DNA of 64,000 bases from Humibacter ginsenosidimutans (GCF_007859675.1 NZ_CP042305.1:3162001-3226000), one strand, 5' to 3'; shown: positions 8,464 to 17,095, numbered from the stretch's first letter. The notes: generated from the letters alone by a model not told the origin. Numbers and translations are program-made.

Positions 8464-9732
8464 ATGACGGACCACGGCACCCGGAGCTCACGCTCCTCGG
8501 CGCGCACCGAGCGCTCGCGCATGGGCATCGCCCGCCATGGACGCCTTCACTCGAAGCCCTGGGCGACGTTCGCCAAGGTCGTCGCATCGGTCGCCGCCGT
8601 GGCCGTCGTCAGCGTGCTGGGCATCGGCGGTGTGGCCGCCGCGAGCCTGATCAGCTCGGCCAAGCCGGTCATCCACCTCAAGGGCGAGCAGAGCGTGCCC
8701 GACATCGCCGCGCTGAAGGGCGGGGTGAACATCCTCATCGCCGCGAGCGACACGCGCAGCGGTCAAGGCAACTCGTGGGGAACCCTCGACGACAGTTCCG
8801 GCGCGGGCAACAACGACGTGACCATGCTGCTGCACCTGTCGGCCGACCACACGCACGCCATCGTCGTGAGCTTTCCACGTGACCTGATGATCCCCATCCC
8901 GGCGTGCGGCGACAACTCCGCGCAAGATCAGGCGCAGTTCAACAGCACGCTGTCCGAGGGCGGCATGAGCTGCGTCGTCTCCACGGTCGAGAGCCTCACG
9001 GGCATCAAGATCCCCTTCGCCGGGCTCATCACCTTCGAGGGTGTCGTCGCCATGTCGAACGCGGTCGGGGGTGTGCAGGTGTGCATCGGCGGCGACGGCA
9101 TCCACGACCCCGACACCAGCCTCAACCTCGACCCGGGCGAGGTGACGTTGAAGGGTCAGGATGCCGCCGAGTTCCTCCGCACCAGGCACGGTGTCGGCGA
9201 CGGCTCCGACCTCTCGCGCATCAGCAACCAGCAGGTGTTCCTGTCCTCGCTCGTGCGCACCATCATGAGCGACGGAACGCTGACCAACCCGGTGAAGGTG
9301 TGGGGTCTGGCGAAGGCGACCGTGAGCAACGTGCAGCTCTCCGAGTCGCTCGACAACGTGACGACGCTGTACCAGATCGCCGGCGCGCTCAAGGGCCTCA
9401 ACTGGAACAACATCGCGTTCGTGCAGTACCCGGTGGTCGACGATCCCGACAACGACAACCGCGTCATTCCCGATGACGCGTCGGCCCAGACGCTGGTGGA
9501 TGCCATCGCCCACGACCAGGCGGTGCAGATCACCGCGGGCACGGGGCAGGGATCGGTCGACGCGTCGTCGGGCAGCACGTCGTCGAGCTCCCCGTCCACG
9601 TCCGGCGGAACGTCGACCTCCGGCAGCTCGAAGGGATCGACGAGCACCCCCACGTCGACGCCGGTGCAGCTCAGCGACAACACCCACGGCCAGACCGCGG
9701 CCACGCAGACCTGCTCCAACGGCGCCGGCTGA
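8464..9732 (+). CDS. LytR-CpsA-Psr (LCP) family cell-wall ligase
   Basis: A 422-residue envelope protein with a basic cytoplasmic N-terminus (about 35 residues), one membrane helix (about residues 38-62), the LCP catalytic domain (about 80-310) and a Ser/Thr/Gly-rich tail. LCP marks are VNILIAASDTR, the conserved Arg motif SFPRDLMI, and FLRTRHGVGDGSDLSRISNQQ. The family transfers polymers such as teichoic acid or arabinogalactan-like glycans from undecaprenyl pyrophosphate to peptidoglycan outside the cell. The ATG at 8464 is preferred to the GTG two codons earlier because of its distance from GAGAGG. The S/T-rich tail is unusual in length but common in actinobacterial copies. Confidence 0.9.
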   Translation: MTDHGTRSSRSSARTERSRMGIARHGRLHSKPWATFAKVVASVAAVAVVSVLGIGGVAAASLISSAKPVIHLKGEQSVPDIAALKGGVNILIAASDTRSGQGNSWGTLDDSSGAGNNDVTMLLHLSADHTHAIVVSFPRDLMIPIPACGDNSAQDQAQFNSTLSEGGMSCVVSTVESLTGIKIPFAGLITFEGVVAMSNAVGGVQVCIGGDGIHDPDTSLNLDPGEVTLKGQDAAEFLRTRHGVGDGSDLSRISNQQVFLSSLVRTIMSDGTLTNPVKVWGLAKATVSNVQLSESLDNVTTLYQIAGALKGLNWNNIAFVQYPVVDDPDNDNRVIPDDASAQTLVDAIAHDQAVQITAGTGQGSVDASSGSTSSSSPSTSGGTSTSGSSKGSTSTPTSTPVQLSDNTHGQTAATQTCSNGAG

Positions 9733-9790
9733 CGATCGACGCGGTGCGGCGCCTGCGGAGCGAGCGCCGCGAGCGAAGACGAGTCTCCCC

Positions 9791-9817
9791 TGTCACCTTT
9801 CTGCGCCTCGATCCGTC
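9791..9817 (+). promoter_or_regulatory. ECF41-type promoter of the sigma factor gene (autoregulation)
   Basis: TGTCACC at 9791-9797, exactly 16 bases, then CGTC at 9814-9817. The known ECF41 target promoter is TGTCACA-N16-CGTC. It lies 25 bases before the sigma factor start, so the gene probably drives its own transcription. Confidence 0.8.
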
Positions 9818-9841
9818 ATGGTGATGAGGTGAGGAGACTGC

Positions 9842-10702
9842 ATGCGCACAACGGGTGACGAGCTCGGCGGGGCTTTCGAGGAGCATCGCCCCCGTCTCAC
9901 TGCGATGGCCTCCCGCATGCTGGGCTCCGGAGCGGACGCCGAAGACGCCGTGCAGGAGGCCTGGCTGCGGTTGTCGAGACAGCAGGCATCCATCGACAAC
10001 ATCGGCGGCTGGCTCACGACGGTGGTCAGCCGGGTGTGCATCGACATACTCCGCGCGCGTGCGACCAAGACGGAGAGCTCGCTCGACGAACAGCTGGACT
10101 GGGTGGTCACCGAAGACGACGGACCCGAGCACAACGCCGTGCTCGCCGACTCCGTCGGGGCGGCGCTGCAGGTGGTGCTCGACACCCTCACGCCTGACGA
10201 GCGGCTCGCTTTCGTGCTCCACGACACGTTCGGGGTGCCGTTCGTGCAGATCGCCGACATCATCGACAAGTCCACGGATGCCGCCAAGCAGCTCGCGAGC
10301 CGGGCCCGTCGCAAGGTGCGTGGCGCGGAACGTCCCACCGACCTCCCGCGTCAGCGCCAGGTCGTCGACGCCTTCCTCGCCGCTGCGCGAGAGGGCGACT
10401 TCGATGCGCTGCTGCACGTGCTGGACCCGAACCTGACCTGGCGCCTGCACACCCCGCGGGGCGCGATCGTTCATAGCGGTTCGGATGCCCTGGCTCGACA
10501 GGCCGCGCGCGGCAAGGAATCCCCGATCGTGGTGCGCCGTGTCAACGTCGACGGACGCCCAGGGGTCGTCGCATGGCGGCAGGACGGCGCTCCGCTGGCG
10601 GTCATGCGCTGCACCGTGGCCGGTGACCGCATCGTCGAGGTGGAGTCGATCACGGACCGCGCGCTGCTGGCGACCATGGATCTGCCGCCGTTCTCGGAGT
10701 GA
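9842..10702 (+). CDS. ECF41-type RNA polymerase sigma factor with fused SnoaL-like C-terminal domain
   Basis: A 286-residue extracytoplasmic-function sigma factor. Region 2 is at about residues 10-75 (AEDAVQEAWLRL, WLTTVVSRVCIDILRAR) and region 4 at about 105-165 (LTPDERLAFVLHDTFGVPFVQIADII). A further 110 residues (about 170-280) form a SnoaL/NTF2-like domain, with VNVDGRPGVVAW near its end. This layout and length match group ECF41, in which the fused domain replaces a separate anti-sigma factor. The next gene encodes a carboxymuconolactone-decarboxylase/AhpD-like protein, the classic ECF41 neighbour, and both genes carry the same promoter. The ATG follows GAGGAG by a normal distance. Confidence 0.9.
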   Translation: MRTTGDELGGAFEEHRPRLTAMASRMLGSGADAEDAVQEAWLRLSRQQASIDNIGGWLTTVVSRVCIDILRARATKTESSLDEQLDWVVTEDDGPEHNAVLADSVGAALQVVLDTLTPDERLAFVLHDTFGVPFVQIADIIDKSTDAAKQLASRARRKVRGAERPTDLPRQRQVVDAFLAAAREGDFDALLHVLDPNLTWRLHTPRGAIVHSGSDALARQAARGKESPIVVRRVNVDGRPGVVAWRQDGAPLAVMRCTVAGDRIVEVESITDRALLATMDLPPFSE

Positions 10703-10704
10703 TC

Positions 10705-10731
10705 TGTCACCTCTGTGCGCTCCGGGCCGTC
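10705..10731 (+). promoter_or_regulatory. ECF41-type promoter of the AhpD-like gene
   Basis: TGTCACC at 10705-10711, 16 bases, CGTC at 10728-10731, the same elements and spacing as the promoter of the sigma factor gene at 9791. It starts two bases after the sigma factor stop codon and lies 41 bases before the downstream ATG. Confidence 0.8.
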
Positions 10732-10771
10732 ATACCTGTGTAAGCGAAGAACGCCAGTACAGGAGATGATC

Positions 10772-11290
10772 ATGGCTCGATTCAATGTGTTCGCCACCGC
10801 CGTCATGCCGAAGTTCGTGAAGTACGTGGTCTCGGCCAGTCGCGTCGTGCAGGCCTCGTCGCTGCCTCGAACGCTCGAGGAACTGGTGAACATCCGCGCC
10901 AGTCAGATCAACGGGTGCGGAGCCTGTCTCGACATGCACGTCAAGGAGGCGCTGGCTGCGGGGGAGTCGCCGCTGCGGCTCAGCCTCGTCGCCGCCTGGC
11001 GGGAGACCACGGTCTTCACGGATGCCGAGCGTGCGGTGCTCGCGCTGACGGAGCAGGCCACCCGGCTCGCCGACAGCAGCGGCATCGACGACGAGGTGTG
11101 GGCGGAGGTCGCCGCGCACTTCGATGACGAGCAGCTCGCCGCCATCGTGGCGCAGATCTCGTTGATCAACGCCCTCAACCGACTCAACGTGATCACGCAG
11201 CAGAAGGGCGGCAGCTACGACCCAGCACGCCTCGCCGAGGCGCAGGCCGCCGCGACATCGGGGGTCGACCCGACGACCGTGTCCGTCTGA
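10772..11290 (+). CDS. Carboxymuconolactone decarboxylase / AhpD-like protein
   Basis: A 172-residue all-helical protein with the AhpD-type motif NGCGACLDMHVKEA: a C-x-x-C pair followed by His, which in alkylhydroperoxidase D relays electrons for peroxide reduction. It is therefore more likely a peroxidase-type redox protein than a decarboxylase. The ATG at 10772 follows AGGAG (10761-10765). It sits directly behind an ECF41 sigma factor and has a matching promoter, so it is the predicted target of that factor. A strong hairpin at 11309-11336 follows. Its physiological substrate is unknown. Confidence 0.9.
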   Translation: MARFNVFATAVMPKFVKYVVSASRVVQASSLPRTLEELVNIRASQINGCGACLDMHVKEALAAGESPLRLSLVAAWRETTVFTDAERAVLALTEQATRLADSSGIDDEVWAEVAAHFDDEQLAAIVAQISLINALNRLNVITQQKGGSYDPARLAEAQAAATSGVDPTTVSV

Positions 11291-11308
11291 TCGGCGGGTC
11301 GTGGAAAG

Positions 11309-11336
11309 GGGCGTCGCGATCGAGGTCGCGACGCCC
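11309..11336. terminator. Bidirectional hairpin terminator
   Basis: An 11-bp perfect stem (GGGCGTCGCGA at 11309-11319, complement at 11326-11336) with a 6-base loop, between the AhpD-like gene and the convergent serine hydrolase gene. Confidence 0.7.
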
Positions 11337-11395
11337 GTTGCCTGCGGCGTGCGTGCCGCGCCGGATCGTGCTCGATACGCGGCTGTGCCTGCGAC

Positions 11396-12529
11396 TCAGC
11401 CGCGGTCCACGGATGCCGCCAGAGGCTCCCAGAAATACCCGAACGTCTCCTGCGGCCCGGCCATGAACCGCTGTGTGAAGACGACCCCCACGAGGTCGCG
11501 CGACGGGTCGACGTAGGCGCTGGTGCCCGATCCGCCGTTCCAGCCCCACCGGCCGGGTGCTGACCAAGGATGCGGCGTTCCGGTCTCGACGGACGTGCAC
11601 CAGCCCCACCCCACGCCGGGGCCGGCGAGCTGCTGGAGGCCGAGCTGCTGGGCGGCATCCAGCTGTGGTGCCGTCGCTGCGGCGACGAGCTCGGGTGGCA
11701 CGATCTCGCCGTCGGCGATGGCGGTGAGGATGCGCAGAAACTCGGGCACCGTCGACACGAGGCCACCGGCGAGGCTCTCGAACCGGGGCGGCTGAGAGAA
11801 CGCGTCGTTGTAGGCGTCGGCGATCTCGAGGTTCTCGCCGCGCGCGACGTACTGCGACGGCATGCGCTGCTCGCTGAAGAAACCCGTGTGCGAGAGCCCG
11901 AGCGGACCGGTGATCTCGCCCAGCAGCAGTTCGTGGAGCGACTTCTCCGCAGCGCGGGAGAGCAGGATGCCGAGCAGGTCGGCGCTCGTGTGGTACGTCC
12001 ACTGCGCGCCCGGCTGGTGCGCCAGGGGGAGCGCCGCGATGCGCTCGAGATAGTCGTCGGCGGACAGCTGCGGAGGCACGGGCCCGATCGCGAAGGGGTG
12101 CAGCTCGGCGCTGAGCGGAGTGGCGTCGAACTGCATGCCGAGCCCGCTGGTGAAGGTCACGAGGTCGCGAACCGTGAGTTCGCGATCGGCCGGCACCGTG
12201 TCGTCGAGTGCCGCGTCGGGGGCGCGCAGCACGCGGCGGGAGGCGAGTTCGGGCATCCACTCGGCGATCTCGTCATCGAGATCGAGCAGGCCGTCGCCGA
12301 TCAGCTGGGCGGTGAGCGCCATGCCGACCAGCTTGCTCAGCGAGGCGATGCGGTGCGGGGTGTCGACGGAAACGGGCTCGACGTCGGGGCCATCGGGAAG
12401 GTCGGCGGTGCCGACGGCGTAGAAGCGGGTCTCGTCGTGGTGGCGCACGCCGGCGACGATGCCAGGTGCCCATCCGGATGCGACGCGCTCGTCGAGCGAG
12501 CGCCATACGGGGTCGAAAGTGGGGGACAT
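11396..12529 (-). CDS. Serine hydrolase, class C beta-lactamase/esterase family
   Basis: A 377-residue protein of the beta-lactamase-related serine hydrolase family. The SxxK motif is visible in HRIASLSKLVGMAL (Ser nucleophile and Lys base), and the Y-x-N/S equivalent is in WTYHTSADLLGILLSR. There is no clear signal peptide, so a cytosolic esterase or peptidase role is more likely than beta-lactam resistance. The ATG at 12529 was chosen because the family domain starts right after it; a longer in-frame start at 12655 adds basic low-complexity sequence. The last chromosomal gene before tRNA-Ser, it is convergent with the AhpD-like gene. Confidence 0.85.
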   Translation of the reverse strand: MSPTFDPVWRSLDERVASGWAPGIVAGVRHHDETRFYAVGTADLPDGPDVEPVSVDTPHRIASLSKLVGMALTAQLIGDGLLDLDDEIAEWMPELASRRVLRAPDAALDDTVPADRELTVRDLVTFTSGLGMQFDATPLSAELHPFAIGPVPPQLSADDYLERIAALPLAHQPGAQWTYHTSADLLGILLSRAAEKSLHELLLGEITGPLGLSHTGFFSEQRMPSQYVARGENLEIADAYNDAFSQPPRFESLAGGLVSTVPEFLRILTAIADGEIVPPELVAAATAPQLDAAQQLGLQQLAGPGVGWGWCTSVETGTPHPWSAPGRWGWNGGSGTSAYVDPSRDLVGVVFTQRFMAGPQETFGYFWEPLAASVDRG

Positions 12530-12712
12530 TGGTCCACCATGCCTGGCTCCCGAACGGGGGTCAACCCTCACGTCGACCATGGATGTCTCGCCATCGCTCG
12601 CGCGTCGCTCGCGACGATTGCCGGGCAGGTTCGGGCGCCCACGGATCGTGGTCAAGTGGGCCCCGTGGGTCCGTTATGATTGTCTGCGTGTGTCCGCCTG
12701 GCGGGCGCGCAT

Positions 12713-12804
12713 GGAGACGTCGCATAGTCCGGTCGAGTGCACCACCCTGCTAAGGTGGAGTCCCCGCAAGGGGACCGAGGGTTCAAATCCCTCCGTCTCC
12801 GCCA
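12713..12804 (+). tRNA. tRNA-Ser(GCT), integration site of the island
   Basis: The acceptor stem is GGAGACG with CGTCTCC, the anticodon loop CTGCTAA carries anticodon GCT, a long variable arm (TCCCCGCAAGGGGA) marks a serine tRNA, and the T-loop GGTTCAAATCC is intact. The discriminator is G (12801) and CCA is encoded (12802-12804). The last 65 bases before the final A recur at 42262-42326, so the 3' part of this gene was supplied by the island on integration. Confidence 0.96.
12739..12803 (+). repeat. Left attachment site (direct repeat, 65 bp)
   Basis: Identical over all 65 bases to 42262-42326. It spans from the 5' side of the anticodon stem to the second C of the CCA end of tRNA-Ser. The base before differs (T here, C in the other copy) and the base after differs (A here, G there), so these are the exact limits of the repeat. 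Confidence 0.95.
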
Positions 12805-12814
12805 AAAGACCTGA

Positions 12815-13937
12815 TCAGAGGCCCATTTTCGGGCCGCGTTGGTTGGTTGATTGTCGGGACTGGTCGCTGGTTGTGGGCCAAGTGTTCCTCAAGTGTCCCG
12901 GGTGACGAGGTCGGTCCTCGTTCTCGGCAGCCGTGAGTCGGCTCACGAAGTCGCGACGTTGGCCTTCGCCGAGGACATGCGCGTAGACCTTCAGGACGGT
13001 GCGCGCCTCGTCGCCGAGGTATTCGGCGACCTCGTGGACAGGTGTACCGAGGCGCAACCAAGTCGACGCGGCGTAGTGGCGTAGTGCGTGACGGCGGAAT
13101 CCAAGAGGAAACTTGCGGACCACTCCGACCTTCAGTTGTCCGCCCTGAAGGTTCGTGAATAGGTAGGAATCGGAACTCTTGCCTTCAGCGTGGGCGTGGA
13201 AGATTTTGAGTGCGCGCGGTGAGAGCGGTATCGGCCTCGTGCCGCGCCATGACTTGGGGTCCTTCTCGGCGTATCGGTCGGAGTGCGACCGTTCGACGTT
13301 GAGCTGGGCCAGGGGTATCTCGACGAGCCAGTTGACGCGGATTGCGCGGACCTCGCCCCATCGGACGCCGGTGAGCGACATGAACTCGAAGACGTCGGCG
13401 ACGTCGGGTCGTCGGCTGCGTAGGTCGCGAATCGCAGCAGCGACGCCCTCGGGGGTGGGAATGTCGTTCGGGCTGATGGAGCGCTGTGTCTGGCTGAGCT
13501 CAGGAATCTTCTTCATTGTTCGCACTGGATGCGGTTGCTGGAGAAGCCCTTGATCGGTCGCGAAGGTGAACAGGGCGCTCATTGTCGTTTGGCGCGCGCG
13601 ACGGTCGAGGGCTTCTTGCCGCTGCCTAATTCGCTGAGAACGTGGTTGCGTACGTCATCCGGCCGGATCGATGTGAGCGGCCGGAGGAGCGGGGACTTCG
13701 GCAGGGTTGCCAGGTTGTCGCGGTCGGTGTCGAACGTGTGAGGGTTGCCGCCCTTGCGGGCTTCATTGAACATGTCGACGAGTTGGGCGAGTGTGTACGA
13801 ACGCTTGGGCGGCAGCGTCGTCCCGTATCGAGCAGGCGCTTCTGTTCCCGTTCCCAGGCCTCTGCCGCGCTCTTCCGAGCGAACGACTTGGAGGCGACGA
13901 GTTCGCTGCCTGATCTGACTCTGGCGCTTCGATGCAC
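12815..13937 (-). pseudogene. Tyrosine-type site-specific integrase, broken by two frameshifts
   Basis: Three reading frames together make one phage-type integrase. The N-terminal arm-binding part (RSGSELVASKSFARKSAAEAWEREQ) starts near 13937. The frame changes near 13830 into a core-binding part (SYTLAQLVDMFNEAR, LGSGKKPSTVARAKR), and changes again at 13580 into the catalytic domain (12815-13582). That domain keeps the Arg of LTGVRWGEV, the HALRH box and the Tyr of KVYAHVL. The third basic/aromatic position is Asp (YLGDEA), as in many actinobacterial integrases. It lies 10 bases from the tRNA and would have integrated the island. The breaks are not at homopolymers, so real inactivation is likely. 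Confidence 0.85.
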
Positions 13938-13982
13938 GACCTTTTCGATCGAAGCTGCGCGTTATCTCCTATGCGTGCCTCC

Positions 13983-14894
13983 TCATGGTGAGTCGCCTGC
14001 TCCGCGCGCGTACGCGACATCGGCGAGCATGTTCGCGCCGGAAGAACTCACCAGTGACACGCGCGCAGAGACGAATGGGCTCTCTGCCACCGTGACGACA
14101 CTTCGTCGGCTCACGCAGGCTCGCCATGCCTCGTCCTCGGCCGCCGTCGCCGGCGGTTGGCTGAAGTTGATCGTCGCGCGCCGGAGCCAGAAGTTTCCGG
14201 CCTGTTCGCGGCTTATCCCATCAAGAGAGTAGAGCAGCGCCTGTGCGAGGGCCCCCGCGCTCGCAATCGTGTCGACGATGGAGGGAGCGGGGAATCGAGA
14301 GCCAATGCCCGGCACTCGATAGGAAGACTGATGCCACGTCCCCTGCGCTTCAAGCGATTCGTGACTCGCATCCAGAGTCAAGTCGTGAAGGCGAACGGCG
14401 GTGCTACTGATCGGACGCCACCAGTCAGGCTCGCTGCCGGCGCTGCGTTCGGGGCCCATAGCGTTTGTGGGACCGGGCGTCAGCTCGACCTCCATGGAGA
14501 AGGGCAGGACTGACGTTCTGAAGATCGGGGGCTCGAGGCCGAGAGTCTCTGCATGCATGTCGATGTCCGTTATTGAGTGGCTGGGCGAGGAGCCGGCCCT
14601 CATGCTCAACCGCTTGACGGACTGGTGTCCCGTTAGCGAAGGATTCGACATCGCCTCGATCAGGCGGAAGGACAAGGAAATAGCATCCAACGACGATAGG
14701 TGGAGGTCGGTCCGAGCCCGTCCCGCGCGGCTTGACCAATTCCGTGGGTACTTCAGGTCGCCGACTGCCTGGACCCCGGCAGCGCCGAGGCCAATTGATC
14801 TCACGCGCGCTTCGACCGCGCGATACCCATCACCGAAGTACCGCCCGGAGGATGGACCAAGGATCTCGTCGATGTCCGCGAAGAAGACAGACAA
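13983..14894 (-). CDS. AvrD family protein, putative synthase of an acylated signal molecule
   Basis: About 303 residues. The start region (FFADIDEILGPSSGRYFGDGYRAV), the block DLKYPRNWS followed by LHLSSLDAISLSFRLIEA, and the C-terminal region around GSRFPAPSIVDTI resemble AvrD of Pseudomonas syringae. AvrD directs synthesis of syringolides, acylated sugar-derived lactones sensed by plants; the identification is from recalled family patterns. There is no signal peptide, so it acts in the cytosol. The TTG at 14894 follows AGGAG by 6 bases; a TTG at 14918 is an alternative. It is divergent from a gamma-butyrolactone-receptor-like TetR, suggesting the product is an autoinducer. A palindrome (14995-15006) lies 100 bases upstream. 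Confidence 0.75.
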   Translation of the reverse strand: MSVFFADIDEILGPSSGRYFGDGYRAVEARVRSIGLGAAGVQAVGDLKYPRNWSSRAGRARTDLHLSSLDAISLSFRLIEAMSNPSLTGHQSVKRLSMRAGSSPSHSITDIDMHAETLGLEPPIFRTSVLPFSMEVELTPGPTNAMGPERSAGSEPDWWRPISSTAVRLHDLTLDASHESLEAQGTWHQSSYRVPGIGSRFPAPSIVDTIASAGALAQALLYSLDGISREQAGNFWLRRATINFSQPPATAAEDEAWRACVSRRSVVTVAESPFVSARVSLVSSSGANMLADVAYARGAGDSP

Positions 14895-15305
14895 CCCCAA
14901 CTCCTGCCTACGCCGCAAAGCATCTCGCGAAAGCCGATAATCGCAGAACCGTGGAGGGTCTTTCTAGACCAACGACGGTTTCTCGGACGTAAAGTACCAT
15001 AAAGTATGCAGTTCGTCGTTTCGTGCCGCTTCCCATTGGTCGACTGTTCGTCAACCCCGAGACACGCTGGTCGTCGGCGGACACCCGACCCAGCCACGCA
15101 GCGTGAAGCTCATGGGTCAGACAGTCGACCGCTTGACGTCATCCACGGGAACTGAGTTGAGTCCTGCGTCCCGGCCTCCAATCTGGTGCTGTTCTCCCGC
15201 TTGCTTGCCAAGGTGGGCTCCTTCTGTCTAGTGCACTTCGGCCTCATGGCATCCCCAGTACGATCTTTCCTGCGGTCCCAACCAATCTGAGCGGAGCCTT
15301 GCACG
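14895..15305. other. Intergenic region between divergent AvrD and TetR genes
   Basis: 411 bases without a convincing gene; short frames here lack ribosome sites and family features. It must hold the promoters of both divergent genes. Apart from the palindrome at 14995-15006, I see no clear structure. No copy of the same motif is obvious close to the TetR start. Confidence 0.6.
14995..15006. promoter_or_regulatory. Candidate operator upstream of the AvrD-family gene
   Basis: TACCATAAAGTA; its reverse complement TACTTTATGGTA matches the motif at 17268 in 10 of 12 bases. It belongs to a set of four TACY-N4-GGTM-like sites in this cassette. Binding by the TetR protein encoded at 15306 is inferred. 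Confidence 0.45.
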
Positions 15306-15902
15306 ATGCCTGTAGGCCAGAAGAACGCCGAACGCACCAGGGAAGCGATTCTCGACGCTGCAGCGTTTGAGTTCACACGATTCGGGTTGAGTGGAGCCCG
15401 GCTCGATCGGATCATTAGCGCAACGGGGATGACGAAAGGCGCTTTCTACTTCCACTTCAAGTCGAAGGACGCGCTTGCCGACGCGTTACTCGAGTCACGT
15501 TTCGATCCTTGGCCGCGGATGCTTCAGGCCGTGCGAGACGAAGGAGGCCGGGGTCTCTCAGGGATGCGACTGCTTGCGGTGCGTGTGGTTCGCGAGATGG
15601 CCACGAACACTCGAATCCGCGCAGGCATGCGCTTGAGTCAGGAACTACGGCTCGTTCCGAGCGCAGGTAACCCCTATGAAGATTGGGCACAACGCTTCGT
15701 TCCGTTTCTGGACGAGGCCGTGGCCGATCAGGACGCCCCCGAATCAATCGACAGGTTGAGAACCGCGCGCACTCTAGTCAACTGCCTCTTCGGAGTATTG
15801 GCGGTGTGCGTCGATTCCGGCATGGAGTCTCATGTCGACTCAGAGCTCGAAGCGCTGTGGCGGCTTCTGACGCCAGGACTTCGCACCGGGGGCGGGGGAT
15901 GA
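15306..15902 (+). CDS. TetR family regulator of the gamma-butyrolactone receptor type (ArpA/ScbR-like)
   Basis: A 198-residue regulator. The helix-turn-helix region reads ARLDRIISATGMTKGAFYFHFKSKDALADALLESR. The G-A-F/L-YFHF-x-x-K-x-x-LA pattern is typical of Streptomyces gamma-butyrolactone receptors ArpA and ScbR. Further family-like points are RIRAGMRLSQELRL and YEDWAQRFVPFLDEA in the ligand domain. Such proteins repress until bound by a diffusible lactone or butenolide. It starts at the ATG at 15306 and is divergent from the AvrD-family gene, the candidate signal synthase. A luciferase-like oxidoreductase and a LuxR regulator follow on the same strand, each preceded by a related palindrome. 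The receptor call is an inference from pattern, not a search. Confidence 0.8.
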   Translation: MPVGQKNAERTREAILDAAAFEFTRFGLSGARLDRIISATGMTKGAFYFHFKSKDALADALLESRFDPWPRMLQAVRDEGGRGLSGMRLLAVRVVREMATNTRIRAGMRLSQELRLVPSAGNPYEDWAQRFVPFLDEAVADQDAPESIDRLRTARTLVNCLFGVLAVCVDSGMESHVDSELEALWRLLTPGLRTGGGG

Positions 15903-15992
15903 GGCCGACGCAAATGCACTTTAGCTCGTAGGCCCGGCAAAGGACTTGCCGACTGGTCACATCGCGATCGGCAACGAACTAGCGTGGCAACA

Positions 15993-16004
15993 TACTAGAC
16001 GGTC
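15993..16004. promoter_or_regulatory. Candidate operator upstream of the luciferase-like oxidoreductase gene
   Basis: TACTAGACGGTC, fitting the TACY-N4-GGTM pattern seen at 14995 (reverse strand), 17202 and 17268. It lies 23 bases before the preferred start codon. It also contains the small palindrome AGACGGTCT. Confidence 0.4.
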
Positions 16005-16027
16005 TGATCGTGAATGAAGGAGTTCTG

Positions 16028-17095
16028 GTGCCCATCTCTGGTCGCGAGAGTGCTGAAGCTTGCCCGAACACGAACGACGGTCCCTACGCCGCCGAGTTCG
16101 GTGTCATCACGTTTGGTGAGCTGTCGACGACTGGCTCCGCGTACGGTTCTCGGCTTCCTCGGATCGTGGACCTGGCTAAAAAGGCAGAGCTCAAGCAGCT
16201 CGACTTCTTCGGGATAGGCGAGCATCATCGAGCCGACTTCGCTGTCTCGGCACCGGAGATAGTGCTGGCCGCAATCAGCGCCTTGACGAAAAGCATCCGT
16301 CTTACGTCCGCCGTAACTGTCCTCTCGGCGGACGATCCAATTCGAGTCATCGAGCGGTTCGGGCTCCTCGATGAGCTCAGCGGCGGACGCGCCGAAATCA
16401 TGATCGGACGCGGTGCATATCGCGAGACGTTCGAGCTCTTCGGAATCGCTCCCGAGGAGTCAAGCCGGGAGTTCGTCGACCGGGCAGAGCGACTCTTGGG
16501 CATTCGATCGACGGCCCATGTCCTCCCTCCAGATGATCATCGAAGGCTTGTCACTCCGAAACCTCGCTCGGATCTGCCAATTTGGGTTGGCGCCGGCGGA
16601 GCAGGCACTTCCGTGCTTCTTGCCGCACAGTGGGGACTGCCCCTCATGCTTGTCGGTCGGACCGGTGCCGTCGATCCCATCGAGCACGCCCTGGCCGAAT
16701 ACTCCAGAGAGTCGAAGTCGCACGGGCGTAGACCCGGCCGCGCCGGAGTCAGCCTGCAAGGCTACGTTGCCGAGACTGACGCGGAGGCGCGGGAACAGTT
16801 CTGGTTCCACTACAGCTCTACCCTCGCCGCGCTTAGCCGCGATCGCGGATGGGCGGGAGCAGTCGATCGTGAAGCTTATGAACGAGAGCTCGACGATGGA
16901 CTGCTCCTTGTCGGTTCGCCAGCAACCGTCGCGCGCAAGCTGCATGTACTGACACACGATCTTGGGCTGTCCAGAGTTGCAATCAAGTGCGGCCTGCCCA
17001 CGACGACTCGCGAAGAGGACGAGAAGACCGTGGAGCTGTATGCCGCAGCCGTTCGAGAATTGCGAATCGGCTCTGGCCAGACGTCGACGCACTAG
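16028..17095 (+). CDS. LLM-class flavin-dependent oxidoreductase (luciferase-like monooxygenase)
   Basis: A 355-residue TIM-barrel enzyme of the bacterial luciferase-like family. Visible marks: DFFGIGEHHRADFAVSAPEIVLAA, TSAVTVLSADDPIRVIERFGLLDELSGGRAEIMIGRGAY, and PIWVGAGG. The EHH motif and the long GR-x-E-x-x-x-GRG block are characteristic. These enzymes use reduced FMN or F420 to oxidise small organic molecules. The GTG at 16028 is preferred because AAGGAG (16017-16022) lies 5 bases upstream; a GTG at 16010 is in frame. It sits between the butyrolactone-receptor-like TetR and a LuxR regulator, so it may modify or degrade the signal made by the AvrD-family enzyme. Confidence 0.87.
   Translation: MPISGRESAEACPNTNDGPYAAEFGVITFGELSTTGSAYGSRLPRIVDLAKKAELKQLDFFGIGEHHRADFAVSAPEIVLAAISALTKSIRLTSAVTVLSADDPIRVIERFGLLDELSGGRAEIMIGRGAYRETFELFGIAPEESSREFVDRAERLLGIRSTAHVLPPDDHRRLVTPKPRSDLPIWVGAGGAGTSVLLAAQWGLPLMLVGRTGAVDPIEHALAEYSRESKSHGRRPGRAGVSLQGYVAETDAEAREQFWFHYSSTLAALSRDRGWAGAVDREAYERELDDGLLLVGSPATVARKLHVLTHDLGLSRVAIKCGLPTTTREEDEKTVELYAAAVRELRIGSGQTSTH

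Noticed and set aside
11570..12679. Long plus-strand open frame of 369 codons opposite the serine hydrolase gene
   Set aside because: Shadow of the minus-strand gene: arginine- and glycine-rich with no family pattern, while the opposite strand has SxxK and other motifs.
15110..15415. Minus-strand frame of 101 codons overlapping the TetR gene start
   Set aside because: No ribosome site, no domain, and it overlaps the conserved DNA-binding coding region on the other strand.
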